This document shows, in pieces, positions 44,738 through 52,934 of a stretch of DNA of 62,160 nucleotides. Within the stretch, counting starts at the first letter, position 1, and each line of letters opens with the position of its first letter. Under the pieces are notes generated by a model, which saw nothing but the letters and a program-made list of their open reading frames with translations, had not been told where the DNA came from and searched no databases. The translations under genes were made by a program, and so were the position numbers. This DNA is from Blastocatellia bacterium (GTDB taxonomy: Bacteria > Acidobacteriota > Blastocatellia > Pyrinomonadales > Pyrinomonadaceae), in assembly GCA_003488005.1 (NCBI GenBank), contig DNND01000104.1, forward strand, positions 996 through 63,155, in the 5' to 3' direction.

Positions 44738-47700
44738 CTAGAAGTCGAACCTCAGGGCCAACTGAATCACACGCGGGTTACTTGAAAATACCTGGTCGGG
44801 CTGGTTAAAGGTACCAGACGTAACCGTGTTCACCTGGCCAACACCGGTGGTGCTGATCGGACTTACGTCGTTTGGCGAACCCGGGATATATTGTGGGTGG
44901 TTAAGCACATTGAACATATCAGCTCGCAACTGTATGCGAGTGGCTTCTCCAAGACGGAAGTTCTTGAAGATTGAAAAGTCAATGTTGTTGATTCCGGGCA
45001 GTTGCAACGTGTTGCGTGCCGAGTTGCTTATCGCACCGCTGCCAGCACGGATGTACTCAGCGTTCGGGTTTACGGCCAAGTAGCCGACCGTCTGACCTGC
45101 GGTGTTCCTTAAGGTCGTTACATTGCTGCCCGTTCCGCGTACCCCATTCGGGTTACGGATGGTGCGGTCGGGTGCGGCGTCTCCGTTAAGGTTGGCGTCG
45201 GTACCTGACAGCACTGTAGCTTTCTCTCCCGATTCGGCCGTATAGGTGCCGGAGAAGTTAAAGCCACCGAGTAATGTTCGGGCCAGGCCCGTGCTGTTCT
45301 TGAAGAACGGCAGTTCGTAGATGACGGAGGTCACAAACCGGTGACGCCGGTCAAGTGCTGAGTCAGCTCGATCCTGCGTTAGGTTTTGAAACTCCTCTAC
45401 ACGACGCGGACTGAGCACTGTCGAGAAAACCTCGGCAGTCGTGTCATCGATCAGGTGGCTCCAGGTATAAGCAGCGGTCATTTGGAAACCGTTGCTGAAA
45501 CGCCGGGTCAACTGGCCGGAAGCAGCGTGATAGGTAGAGTTGCCATTGGAAAGGAACCCAACGACACTCGCACCATTAAATCCAGCATTCGCGAATCTGT
45601 CCACGTAGTTTGACCGCGCGTTGATCGCGGTCAGCGTCAGCGGCAACGCATCGAGTTGCGCTTGCGTCGGCGCTGCCAGGAAGGTTGGTAAACCCGACCT
45701 GCCGATTCCGGCACCGACCTTGCCAATGCGGTTAATACGATTCTGCGTGAGCAGGTGAACGCCGCGAGTACCCAGGTAGCGCGCTTCGGCGGACCAGTTG
45801 GTGCCGAATTGACGTTGGATGCTACCAGTCCATGTAAGTGAATAAGGCACTTCCTGGTCAGGCACCCAGGCACCGGTGTTGGCACGTGCGGTCGCTGCGC
45901 TTCCGGTCGATGGAACCAGGATGTTGCGAATGCCGCCATTTGCCAAGTAGTTCGGCGTGTAAAGGTCTGTGCCGCCTACAGTGTTGTCAATCGTCTGCTG
46001 CGCTTGAGGCGGCAGAGACAGGATGTAAAGGTTATCGAAGATGTAGTCGTAACCCATCGAGAATCCAGCACGGATTGAGCTCTTGCCACTCGAACCGAAG
46101 AGCCGACCAAGCAAGCCCTCCGAGTAGTTCGGAGAATAAGCAAAGCCGACCTTGGGCGAGAAGTTTCGCTTCTGCGCTTTCGGTGCGTGGAAATCAATCA
46201 GGCCCGGCACGCTCGCGATTGCGTTTAGCGCTTGCAATTGCGTGCCCTTCGGTGGTTCCTGATAAGAATAGTTCACACCCAGGTTCAACGTCAGATTCGG
46301 TCGAATACGCCAGTCATCCTGGACGAACGCATAGAGAATCTTCTGCGTGCCGTAATAAACCGCGTCACCAACACTGCGCTGGGCGGTGAAATCCGGCCTC
46401 AAATCGTAGAAGTAGTACTGAGCTGCCGAGTACTGATAGTCGCCACGGGCGCGCTGCGTGAAGGTCTGCGGCGAAATGATTTGTCTAAAGTCGCCCCCAA
46501 CCTTCAGGGAATGGTTGCCCATGTTGTAGGTCACGTTATCGACAATCTGGTAGTTGTTCTCGATACCGGTCTGCGGGAAGTTTCCGTTAGGACCGATGTC
46601 GACGCCCAGATCGGCCAGTCCGATGTTCGGGAAGGTCGTATCCAGTCCCGGGAAGCGGAATGGCGTTGTCACCGGGAACGAAGCATCGGTACGCCGATAG
46701 GCGAGGCGAGTTTCGTTTGCCAGGTTCGAAGTGAATGTATGAACCAACGTGTACGAGAACAGACGATTCTTGTAAGGCACGGGTTCATTGAAGATTGGCA
46801 AGCCTCCCAAACCTACACCGTAGTTGTCGGTCCAGTTGTAGCGACCGCGGTGCTGGGTCTTCGAACTCTGCGTCCAGTCAATGTTGATGACGAAGTTGTT
46901 CTGCTTGTTGAACTGTGGCTGTGGTGCAAACTGAACCGCACCGATGGGCAAGTTAAGAAGCGCACCCGGGCAGTTACCCTCTAGATCGGGACGTACACTG
47001 CAGAACGGAATTGTGTGGCCAGACGTTTGCGAAGCCGCGATCGGCACGAACTGACGATAGATACCGAGGTTGGTCCCCGATATTCCACCTGCTGCCTGAA
47101 CGGTAGCCAACGATGCGGCCGTTAGGGCTTCAATGCCGCCGGGCTGGGCTCCGAAACCGGCCTGTAGTCGCTCATAAGATGCGAAGAAGAACAGCTTGTC
47201 CTTACCCTTCCACCATGAGGGACCACCTTCGCCAAAGTTTGGCGCCCAAACTGGACCACCTACGTGGACACCGCCGCGGAAGAAGTCAGAGCGGGGCAGA
47301 TATTCCTTGCCAGGAACATTACGCTGACGCACGAAGCCATCCGCGATTTGGCGCTGATCCAGCGCGTTCAGTAAACGGTTGCGAATGAATCCATAGAGGG
47401 AACCGTGGAAATCGTTCGTGCCCGTCTTGGTGACGGTGATGAACTGACCACCATTCGAGCGCACGAACTCCGCTGAGAATTGGTTCTGCAGGAGAGAGAA
47501 CTCCTGGACCACTTCCGGCGAAACGTAAATCGCCGGTCCGGTGACCGACTTGTCGTTGTTATCGACGCCGTCCACCATGAAGTTGTTGTTGCGGGGACGT
47601 TGTCCACCAACCGAGCCGCCGGATCCAACGCCGACGCCGCCCGAACTCGAGACGTTAGGCGCGATCAACGCGAGATTGTTAACGCCGCCACCGAATGCGC

Positions 47701-48175
47701 CGCCAACGTTGGTCTGAGCCAACTCGACGACTTGCCTCTCACTGAAACTCTTAGAAAGGGTGGTGGTTGTGGTGTCGACCAGTTCCGTGCCTCCGGCAGT
47801 AACTGTAACGGTTTCGCCAACGGCGCCTAGCTGGAGTTGCGCAGGCAAATCCGTAGGCGTGTTCAAAGTCACGCTCACGTCAGTCAAGGTCAAAGCCTTG
47901 AAGTTCGGTGCTTCGACTTTGAGTTCATAGTCGTTGCCGGTCAACAGGTTATTGAATTCGAACTGTCCTGAAGAACTGCTCGTAGTGGTGTTTGGAACAT
48001 TAGTTGATTTCTTTGTAAGCGTAACCGTTGCACCAGACACAACGGCTCCGTTTGGGTCAGTCACAACGCCGCGCACGGTACCAGTGGTAACCTGCGCCTG
48101 CACTGCTAACCCACAGGCCAATGCGAAGATTATCACTCCAAAAATCGGAGCTATTTTCCGCAAGCTTTTCATCAT
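44738..48175 (-). CDS. Oar-like TonB-dependent outer-membrane receptor
   Basis: 1145 residues. Signal peptide to about 27 (FALACGLAVQAQ). Residues 30-110 form a carboxypeptidase-regulatory-like beta sandwich (VRGVVTDPNGAVVSGATVTL), then a plug (GGGVNNLALIAPNVSSSGGV, GGSVGGQRPRNNNFMVDGVD, NND) and a 22-strand-type barrel to the end, which closes with an aromatic F (LALRFDF). This is the OmpA-related/Oar type found in large numbers in acidobacteria; the ligand is unknown (proposed for saccharides or peptides). AGGAG lies before the ATG pair at 48175; a terminator follows. It stands alone. Confidence 0.92.
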   Translation of the reverse strand: MMKSLRKIAPIFGVIIFALACGLAVQAQVTTGTVRGVVTDPNGAVVSGATVTLTKKSTNVPNTTTSSSSGQFEFNNLLTGNDYELKVEAPNFKALTLTDVSVTLNTPTDLPAQLQLGAVGETVTVTAGGTELVDTTTTTLSKSFSERQVVELAQTNVGGAFGGGVNNLALIAPNVSSSGGVGVGSGGSVGGQRPRNNNFMVDGVDNNDKSVTGPAIYVSPEVVQEFSLLQNQFSAEFVRSNGGQFITVTKTGTNDFHGSLYGFIRNRLLNALDQRQIADGFVRQRNVPGKEYLPRSDFFRGGVHVGGPVWAPNFGEGGPSWWKGKDKLFFFASYERLQAGFGAQPGGIEALTAASLATVQAAGGISGTNLGIYRQFVPIAASQTSGHTIPFCSVRPDLEGNCPGALLNLPIGAVQFAPQPQFNKQNNFVINIDWTQSSKTQHRGRYNWTDNYGVGLGGLPIFNEPVPYKNRLFSYTLVHTFTSNLANETRLAYRRTDASFPVTTPFRFPGLDTTFPNIGLADLGVDIGPNGNFPQTGIENNYQIVDNVTYNMGNHSLKVGGDFRQIISPQTFTQRARGDYQYSAAQYYFYDLRPDFTAQRSVGDAVYYGTQKILYAFVQDDWRIRPNLTLNLGVNYSYQEPPKGTQLQALNAIASVPGLIDFHAPKAQKRNFSPKVGFAYSPNYSEGLLGRLFGSSGKSSIRAGFSMGYDYIFDNLYILSLPPQAQQTIDNTVGGTDLYTPNYLANGGIRNILVPSTGSAATARANTGAWVPDQEVPYSLTWTGSIQRQFGTNWSAEARYLGTRGVHLLTQNRINRIGKVGAGIGRSGLPTFLAAPTQAQLDALPLTLTAINARSNYVDRFANAGFNGASVVGFLSNGNSTYHAASGQLTRRFSNGFQMTAAYTWSHLIDDTTAEVFSTVLSPRRVEEFQNLTQDRADSALDRRHRFVTSVIYELPFFKNSTGLARTLLGGFNFSGTYTAESGEKATVLSGTDANLNGDAAPDRTIRNPNGVRGTGSNVTTLRNTAGQTVGYLAVNPNAEYIRAGSGAISNSARNTLQLPGINNIDFSIFKNFRLGEATRIQLRADMFNVLNHPQYIPGSPNDVSPISTTGVGQVNTVTSGTFNQPDQVFSSNPRVIQLALRFDF

Positions 48176-48600
48176 ATAGATAAGTCTCCTGTGTGAATCG
48201 TTTCTGAGAACTTTGGGGATTGCCTAACTGCGTATCAGTTCAGGGCTCAAGCTTGGCAAGTCTTATTCCTTAAAGTTGGACCTAAATACGAGAAACACAA
48301 TGCTTGATTAACCTCTTGATTCACTGGGGTTTAAGGTTAAAGGCGGAACTTTGTTAAGGAAGTTCAGATAGCGATCTTATCCAGCCTCGGCAATAAAATT
48401 CAAAAAAATGGAGAAACCGAGAAATATTGGAGGGTCGGTCTTAAACGTGCGACTCACGGGCTTAACGCCAATTGCTCTATTCGCCGATTACTTCTTGTGA
48501 GTTTTTGCCTGCGGTTTATCCAGCGCGACAAACGAATCGTGGTACTCGAGTCAGACAAGTCTTGAGACCAGCGTGATAAACTCCGCTTTCGCAAAAAATC
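48176..48600. other. Divergent promoter region (receptor and HD gene)
   Basis: A 425-bp AT-rich gap between the divergent receptor and HD-domain genes. No gene with a ribosome site was found; the longest small frame is about 30 codons (from 48408) and not convincing. A long untranslated leader for the receptor is likely here. Confidence 0.5.
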
Positions 48601-49935
48601 ATGTCAGAACGAATCTACCGCGATCCGGTCCACAACATAATCAGGCTTCGTACCGACGATGACGAGGGCGCACTGATCATGCATTTGATCGACACGCCCG
48701 AGTTTCAACGGCTGCGTCGCATCAAGCAACTAGGCCTTGGGCTCTATACCTACCAGGGCGCGGAACACTCGCGCTTTACTCATTCGCTGGGCGCGTTTCA
48801 TTTGATGAGTCGCGTGCTGGATCGCCTCGGTGAAAAACATCGCATAGATAAACAGGATCGCGCGGCGGCGCGTGCAGCTGCGTTGCTGCATGACGTGGGC
48901 CATGGATCGTTTTCGCATGTGATGGAAAAAGTGCTCGGCTTTCATCACGAGAAATGGACCGTGGAAGTCTTGCTCAGTGAGGAAACTGATGTCGGGCGGC
49001 GCCTGCGCGCACATTCAGCTGATTTGCCGGCCAAGGTTGCAGCAATCATCGAAGGCAGATTCCAACCGGCCGCGCTGGCACAACTTGTTTCTTCGCAGCT
49101 CGATGTCGATCGCATGGACTATCTGTTGCGCGATTCGTTAATGACCGGCGCGAAGTACGGCATTTACGATCTGGAATGGATCATCAACGCGTTAGCGATC
49201 GATGAAGAGCATGATCGCATTTATGTGGCGGCGCGCGGCCTTTACGCGGTCGAAGAGTATCTGCAGGCGCGTTACTACATGTTTCGCCAAGTCTACTTTC
49301 ATCGCGCACTGCGCTCGGCCGAAGCGGTGCTTCGTTCGATTTTGCGCCGCGCGTTGGCGTTACTTGAAAACGACAAGCCGGTTTGGCATGCACCCGGCAC
49401 TGCCTTTGAAAAGGTGCTGCGCCGGAAATCGCTAACCATCACCGAGCATCTCGAGATTGACGATTCGGACGTAATGTTTCACGTAAAGCAGTGGCAACGT
49501 TCTAACGACGAAGTGCTTGCCAACCTCAGCCGTCGTTTCGTCACTCGACGTCTTTTCAAAGCGGTCGATTTGGATATGCCAGTCGACGAACGCGCCGATT
49601 TCCTGACTGGGGCGCGCGCTTGCGTAGCAAAAGCGGGTTACGATCCTGACTACTACTTCATCGAAGATCGCGCCAGCGATGTGCCTTACTACAATTACTA
49701 CACGCCGAAGGACGCGGAACCGAAGAGCCGTATTTATGTCGAAGACGGCTACGCGCGACCGCGCATACGCGAGATTAGCGAAGTGAGCGAGGTCGTGCGC
49801 GGACTACAACGCGGGTATGAGCTGCATCGCGTCTGTTTCCCGGCAGAAGTGAAAAAAGAAATCTACCAGCTTTATCACGAAGCGACGCCGAGAGAACCCT
49901 CGGCTGTTGGTCACGCAAATGCAAACGGAGATTAA
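48601..49935 (+). CDS. HD-domain phosphohydrolase, SAMHD1/dGTPase-like
   Basis: 444 residues. HD superfamily residues: H61 (AEHSRFTHSLGAFH), H97-D98 (LLHDVGHGSFSH) with H101, and a later Asp in LDVDRMDYLLRD. This is the arrangement of the SAMHD1/YpgQ-like dNTP triphosphohydrolases rather than the short YfbR kind. Roles in bacteria include dNTP pool control and phage defence; nothing decides here. The reading MSERIYRDPVHNIIRLRTDD is the usual N-terminus. The selenoprotein candidate starts 6 bp after its stop, so the two are coupled. Confidence 0.9.
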   Translation: MSERIYRDPVHNIIRLRTDDDEGALIMHLIDTPEFQRLRRIKQLGLGLYTYQGAEHSRFTHSLGAFHLMSRVLDRLGEKHRIDKQDRAAARAAALLHDVGHGSFSHVMEKVLGFHHEKWTVEVLLSEETDVGRRLRAHSADLPAKVAAIIEGRFQPAALAQLVSSQLDVDRMDYLLRDSLMTGAKYGIYDLEWIINALAIDEEHDRIYVAARGLYAVEEYLQARYYMFRQVYFHRALRSAEAVLRSILRRALALLENDKPVWHAPGTAFEKVLRRKSLTITEHLEIDDSDVMFHVKQWQRSNDEVLANLSRRFVTRRLFKAVDLDMPVDERADFLTGARACVAKAGYDPDYYFIEDRASDVPYYNYYTPKDAEPKSRIYVEDGYARPRIREISEVSEVVRGLQRGYELHRVCFPAEVKKEIYQLYHEATPREPSAVGHANANGD

Positions 49936-49941
49936 CCCGCG

Positions 49942-50496
49942 ATGGCGAGAATAGCGGATGCTAACCTTGAGCAGTCGGATCGTTATGTGAAAGACGTGCT
50001 CGAGGCACAGCGAAAGACCTGGGGCGCGCCGTTGCTTAATCACCTGCTGTACGCCAGGCGTCTTTCAATTTTCCGCGGCGCGCGCGCAATGTGGACTGGC
50101 ATTGAGGCTTCCGGATTAATTGCTGCGCGCTTGCGCGCGTTGATCAACCGGCGTGTGGCCGCGCTAAACGGCTGCGAGTTTTGACAGGACATAAATGCTG
50201 CCGTGAGCAGCCGTCTGGGTGTTTCCGATGAAAAGATTGAGGCGCTGGAAAACTATGCGACCAGCGATCTTTACGACGCCGCGGAAAAGATTGCGCTCGA
50301 GTACGCCGACAGCATGACGATAACCGGACGCGACGTCAGCGACGATCTTTTTGCGCGCCTTCGTTCTTTCTACAGCGAAGATGAGATAGTGGAATTGACG
50401 GCCACCATTGCCTGGGAAAATTCGTCGAGCAAATTCAATCGGGCCTTGCGCGTGCCGTCGCAGCATTTGTGGAAAAGTGAGCGACCCTGGACTTAG
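49942..50496 (+). CDS. Candidate selenoprotein of the AhpD/CMD family (CxxU), in-frame TGA
   Basis: 184 residues if the in-frame TGA at 50182-50184 is read as selenocysteine. The first 80 codons end NGCEF, then TGA, and the same frame goes on QDINAAVSSRLGVSDEKIEA to the stop at 50494-50496. In carboxymuconolactone decarboxylase/AhpD-like proteins this place reads NGCEFCxDIN, so TGA stands at the second Cys (C78-x2-U81), the peroxidatic one in AhpD. Both sides of the TGA match the family without a shift, and codons on both sides look normal. A SECIS-like hairpin follows at once. Known AhpD-like selenoproteins make this plausible. Alternative: TGC to TGA nonsense mutation or base error. It follows the HD gene by 6 bp. 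Confidence 0.75.
50185..50218 (+). promoter_or_regulatory. SECIS-like stem-loop behind the TGA codon
   Basis: Directly after the TGA, CAGGAC (50185-50190) pairs with GTCTGG (50213-50218) at five of six positions. An internal bulge follows, then a perfect upper stem GCTGC (50197-50201) with GCAGC (50207-50211) and the apical loop CGTGA. Bacterial SECIS elements need an apical loop with a G among its first two bases about 16-37 nt from UGA; this loop has G second and starts 18 nt past the codon. It is coding sequence as well. Fold computation would be needed for stability. Confidence 0.6.
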
Positions 50497-50520
50497 ACTG
50501 CCTCCCCCCGCTTCAACTGC

Positions 50521-51456
50521 ATGCCTTTCATCCAAAACGATCATTCACGTTCGTTAGTCGCAAGTCTTGCGTTGGCTGTAACACTTGTCGCGCTGTTTTT
50601 TGCAGCGAATGCTTCCCGCGCTCAGGCGCAAACATCGGTGCGCCGCTCCAGAATAGCTGTGCTCGACTTTGGTGAAACAGTGTTCGCCCGAGAAGCGGTC
50701 GAAAAGTTTTCAACGAATCTAAAACAGGTCGAGACTATTGAAATTCTTGATCGCGATCAGGCCCGCGCCGCCACGCGCGGCGCCGGTTACGCAGGCTCTT
50801 TAAACTTGTCGCTGGTTGAAGCGCGCAATCTTGGCGCTGTGCTTGGCTCTGATTTTTTTGTGCTGGGCGACGCGCAAACGCTGCGTCGTTCGCCTTCTGC
50901 CGGACCAGTATATTTCGAAGCGTACACCTCGATCTTTCTGGTGAGCGCGCGCACTGGACGGCTCATAAGCTGGGAACGTCCAAACTTTCGCGCCGCAACT
51001 GCCGCGGCTGCCGAACATTCTCTGCTAAGCGAGCTGGCCGGTGCACCGCTGCGACAACGCATTCTGGTTTCGGCGCAGCGGGCCGAGGTGGATGAACGTG
51101 CTGAGCGCGCGATCATAATTGACGACGAGATCCCCATCATTGAAGAGGCGCCGGACAATGAGAAGTTAGCGGAAGCCGAAGGGCTACGGTTGCCGAAACC
51201 GTATCGCCGCTTCGTTCCGGCTTATCCCGAAACCGCGGCCGCTGCTGAAGCTGAAGCTGTCGTCGATGTGCTGGTCGATCTGGGTAGCAGCGGCGAAGTT
51301 CAGCGCGCTGAAGTCGTGCGTTGGGGCGGCTTTGGATTGGACCAGGCAACACTCGACACGATTCACAACCTGCACTTTTTTCCAGCAATGCGCGCCGGCG
51401 TGGCGGTGCCGATTCGTGTTCTCTTGCGCTATAACTTTCGCAAGCCGCCGCCGTAA
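50521..51456 (+). CDS. TonB-C domain protein with CsgG/TolB-like N-domain
   Basis: 311 residues. Signal peptide about 1-36 (SLALAVTLVALFFAANASRA). Residues about 42-180 resemble the nucleotide-fold of CsgG or TolB-N proteins (RSRIAVLDFGETVFAREAVE, IEILDRDQARAATRG, DFFVLGDAQTLRR). Residues about 230-306 are a TonB C-terminal domain (VVDVLVDLGSSGEVQRAEVV, LDQATLDTIHNLHFFPA). There is no transmembrane TonB anchor, so it is a periplasmic or secreted TonB-C protein, common in acidobacteria, rather than the energy transducer itself. Lies 24 bp behind the selenoprotein candidate. Confidence 0.72.
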   Translation: MPFIQNDHSRSLVASLALAVTLVALFFAANASRAQAQTSVRRSRIAVLDFGETVFAREAVEKFSTNLKQVETIEILDRDQARAATRGAGYAGSLNLSLVEARNLGAVLGSDFFVLGDAQTLRRSPSAGPVYFEAYTSIFLVSARTGRLISWERPNFRAATAAAAEHSLLSELAGAPLRQRILVSAQRAEVDERAERAIIIDDEIPIIEEAPDNEKLAEAEGLRLPKPYRRFVPAYPETAAAAEAEAVVDVLVDLGSSGEVQRAEVVRWGGFGLDQATLDTIHNLHFFPAMRAGVAVPIRVLLRYNFRKPPP

Positions 51457-51552
51457 TTCTCACTTCAAATCCGCTTCCTCAAACGCTTCCGCCCGTTACG
51501 ATCGCTCATGCTATGATGCCCGCGCGCCGCGGCATTCGCGGTTAAATCAATC

Positions 51553-52794
51553 ATGCTTTATCTCTCTCAAGTGCTGGGTCGCCCCATACGCGATCTGGAA
51601 GGCGAACGTGTCGCGACCATTAAGGACGTGATTGTGCGTCTTGGCGAAGAAGATCATCCGCCGATGCTCGGGCTGGTTGCTCGCTATCGCCGTCGCGATT
51701 TTTTTGTACCGCGCTGGCGCATCACAAACTTTGACGAGCATGGCGTTCGTTTGAATTCAGACATTCTCGACTTGCGGCCGTTCGTCCGTCGCGACAACGA
51801 AGTTTTGCTCGCGCGTGACGTGCTCGATAAACAGTTGATCGACGTAGACGGCAAACGCGTCGTCCGCGTTAACGACGTGCAACTCATTGAAGCGGCTGGC
51901 GACTGGAGAGTGACGGGCGCCGACGTGAGTTTGCAGGGACTGTGGCGGCGGCTGGCGCCGGCGAATTTTCTGGGAACGAGAAAAGCCGTGGAAGTCATCG
52001 ACTGGTCCGACGTTGGCTATCTGGCCACCGACGCCGCGACGGTCCAGCTAAAGTCCGCGAGCGGAAAACTTGCGCGCCTGCATCCGGTCGAAATCGCGCG
52101 TCTCGCAGAAGCGCTTTCTTATCACCACGGCTCCGAAGTCGTCGAATCCCTGGACGATGAAACCGCGGCCGAGACTTTGGAAGAGATGCCGTCGGAACGC
52201 CAAGCGCGCATTCTCGGCGACATGGATGAAGAACGCGCTGCCGACATTCTCGAATGGATGTCGCCTGACGAAGCGGCTGACGTGCTAGGCGATCTGCCGG
52301 AAGAGAAAGCTGAAGAGTTGCTCGGCTTGATGGAAAGCGAAGAGCAAGCCGAAGTAGCTGAGCTGTTGCCGTATGCCGATGACACCGCAGGCGGCTTGAT
52401 GACTACGGAATTCGTGACGCTGCCGCGCGAGCTGACGGTCGGTGAAGCGCTGGCGCGTTTGCGCGAGATGGCGGAAACGCCAAACATGATCTATTACCTT
52501 TATGTGGTGGCGACAGAAGGGTCGTGGCAACTCGAGGGTGTGATTGCTTTGCGCAGTTTGATTCTTGCAGATCCTTCGGTACCGCTTTCTAAGATGATGC
52601 GCACGGAATTTCAAAAAGCGCATGCGGATGAATCGGCTGAAGACGTGGCGCACCGAATTGCCGAATATAATTTGCTCGCGCTGCCGGTCGTTGATGAAGG
52701 CGGCGAGATTCTCGGAATCATAACTGTCGATGACGCGATGGAAATTCTTTTGCCGAAAGACTGGCGACAGCGTTTGCCGCGACTGCTCGGATAG
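51553..52794 (+). CDS. Soluble PRC-barrel / MgtE-N / CBS protein
   Basis: 413 residues, no transmembrane segment. Two PRC-like barrels (about 3-70 and 80-155: VLGRPIRDLEGERVATIKDV; DVLDKQLIDVDGKRVVRVND), then the MgtE N-domain helical repeat (about 175-285: ETLEEMPSERQARILGDMDE and relatives), then two CBS motifs (about 280-410: TTEFVTLPRELTVGEALARL; ...LPVVDEGGEILGIITVDDAM). In MgtE channels N and CBS domains sense Mg2+; here the pore is missing. The Nramp-type gene 140 bp downstream is a natural partner, forming a sensor-transporter pair. Starts ATG at 51553. Confidence 0.88.
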   Translation: MLYLSQVLGRPIRDLEGERVATIKDVIVRLGEEDHPPMLGLVARYRRRDFFVPRWRITNFDEHGVRLNSDILDLRPFVRRDNEVLLARDVLDKQLIDVDGKRVVRVNDVQLIEAAGDWRVTGADVSLQGLWRRLAPANFLGTRKAVEVIDWSDVGYLATDAATVQLKSASGKLARLHPVEIARLAEALSYHHGSEVVESLDDETAAETLEEMPSERQARILGDMDEERAADILEWMSPDEAADVLGDLPEEKAEELLGLMESEEQAEVAELLPYADDTAGGLMTTEFVTLPRELTVGEALARLREMAETPNMIYYLYVVATEGSWQLEGVIALRSLILADPSVPLSKMMRTEFQKAHADESAEDVAHRIAEYNLLALPVVDEGGEILGIITVDDAMEILLPKDWRQRLPRLLG

Positions 52795-52798
52795 AGAT

Positions 52799-52910
52799 TT
52801 TGCCGCGGATTAACGCGGATTACGCGAATCTGAAAAGTCTTCGTATGCGGTTGAATTGTTTATGTCTGGTTCTGACCCGCGTTTATCCGCCTAAATCTGC
52901 GGCTAAGAAC
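52799..52910. repeat. CGCGGATTA-type dispersed inverted repeat
   Basis: CCGCGGATTAACGCGGATTA (52803-52822) faces an imperfect inverse at about 52877-52907 (CCGCGTTTATCCGCCTAAATC). Related sequence lies at 11187-11212 and 12616-12642. It lies between the MgtE-N/CBS gene and the Nramp gene and would form a hairpin in a joint transcript. Confidence 0.75.
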
Positions 52911-52934
52911 GTATGACTGACGGAGAACCTCCAA

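Noticed and set aside
49942..50496. Two separate small genes, 49942-50184 and 50203-50496
   Set aside because: They are in the same frame and together make one AhpD/CMD domain; the second part has no ribosome site of its own.
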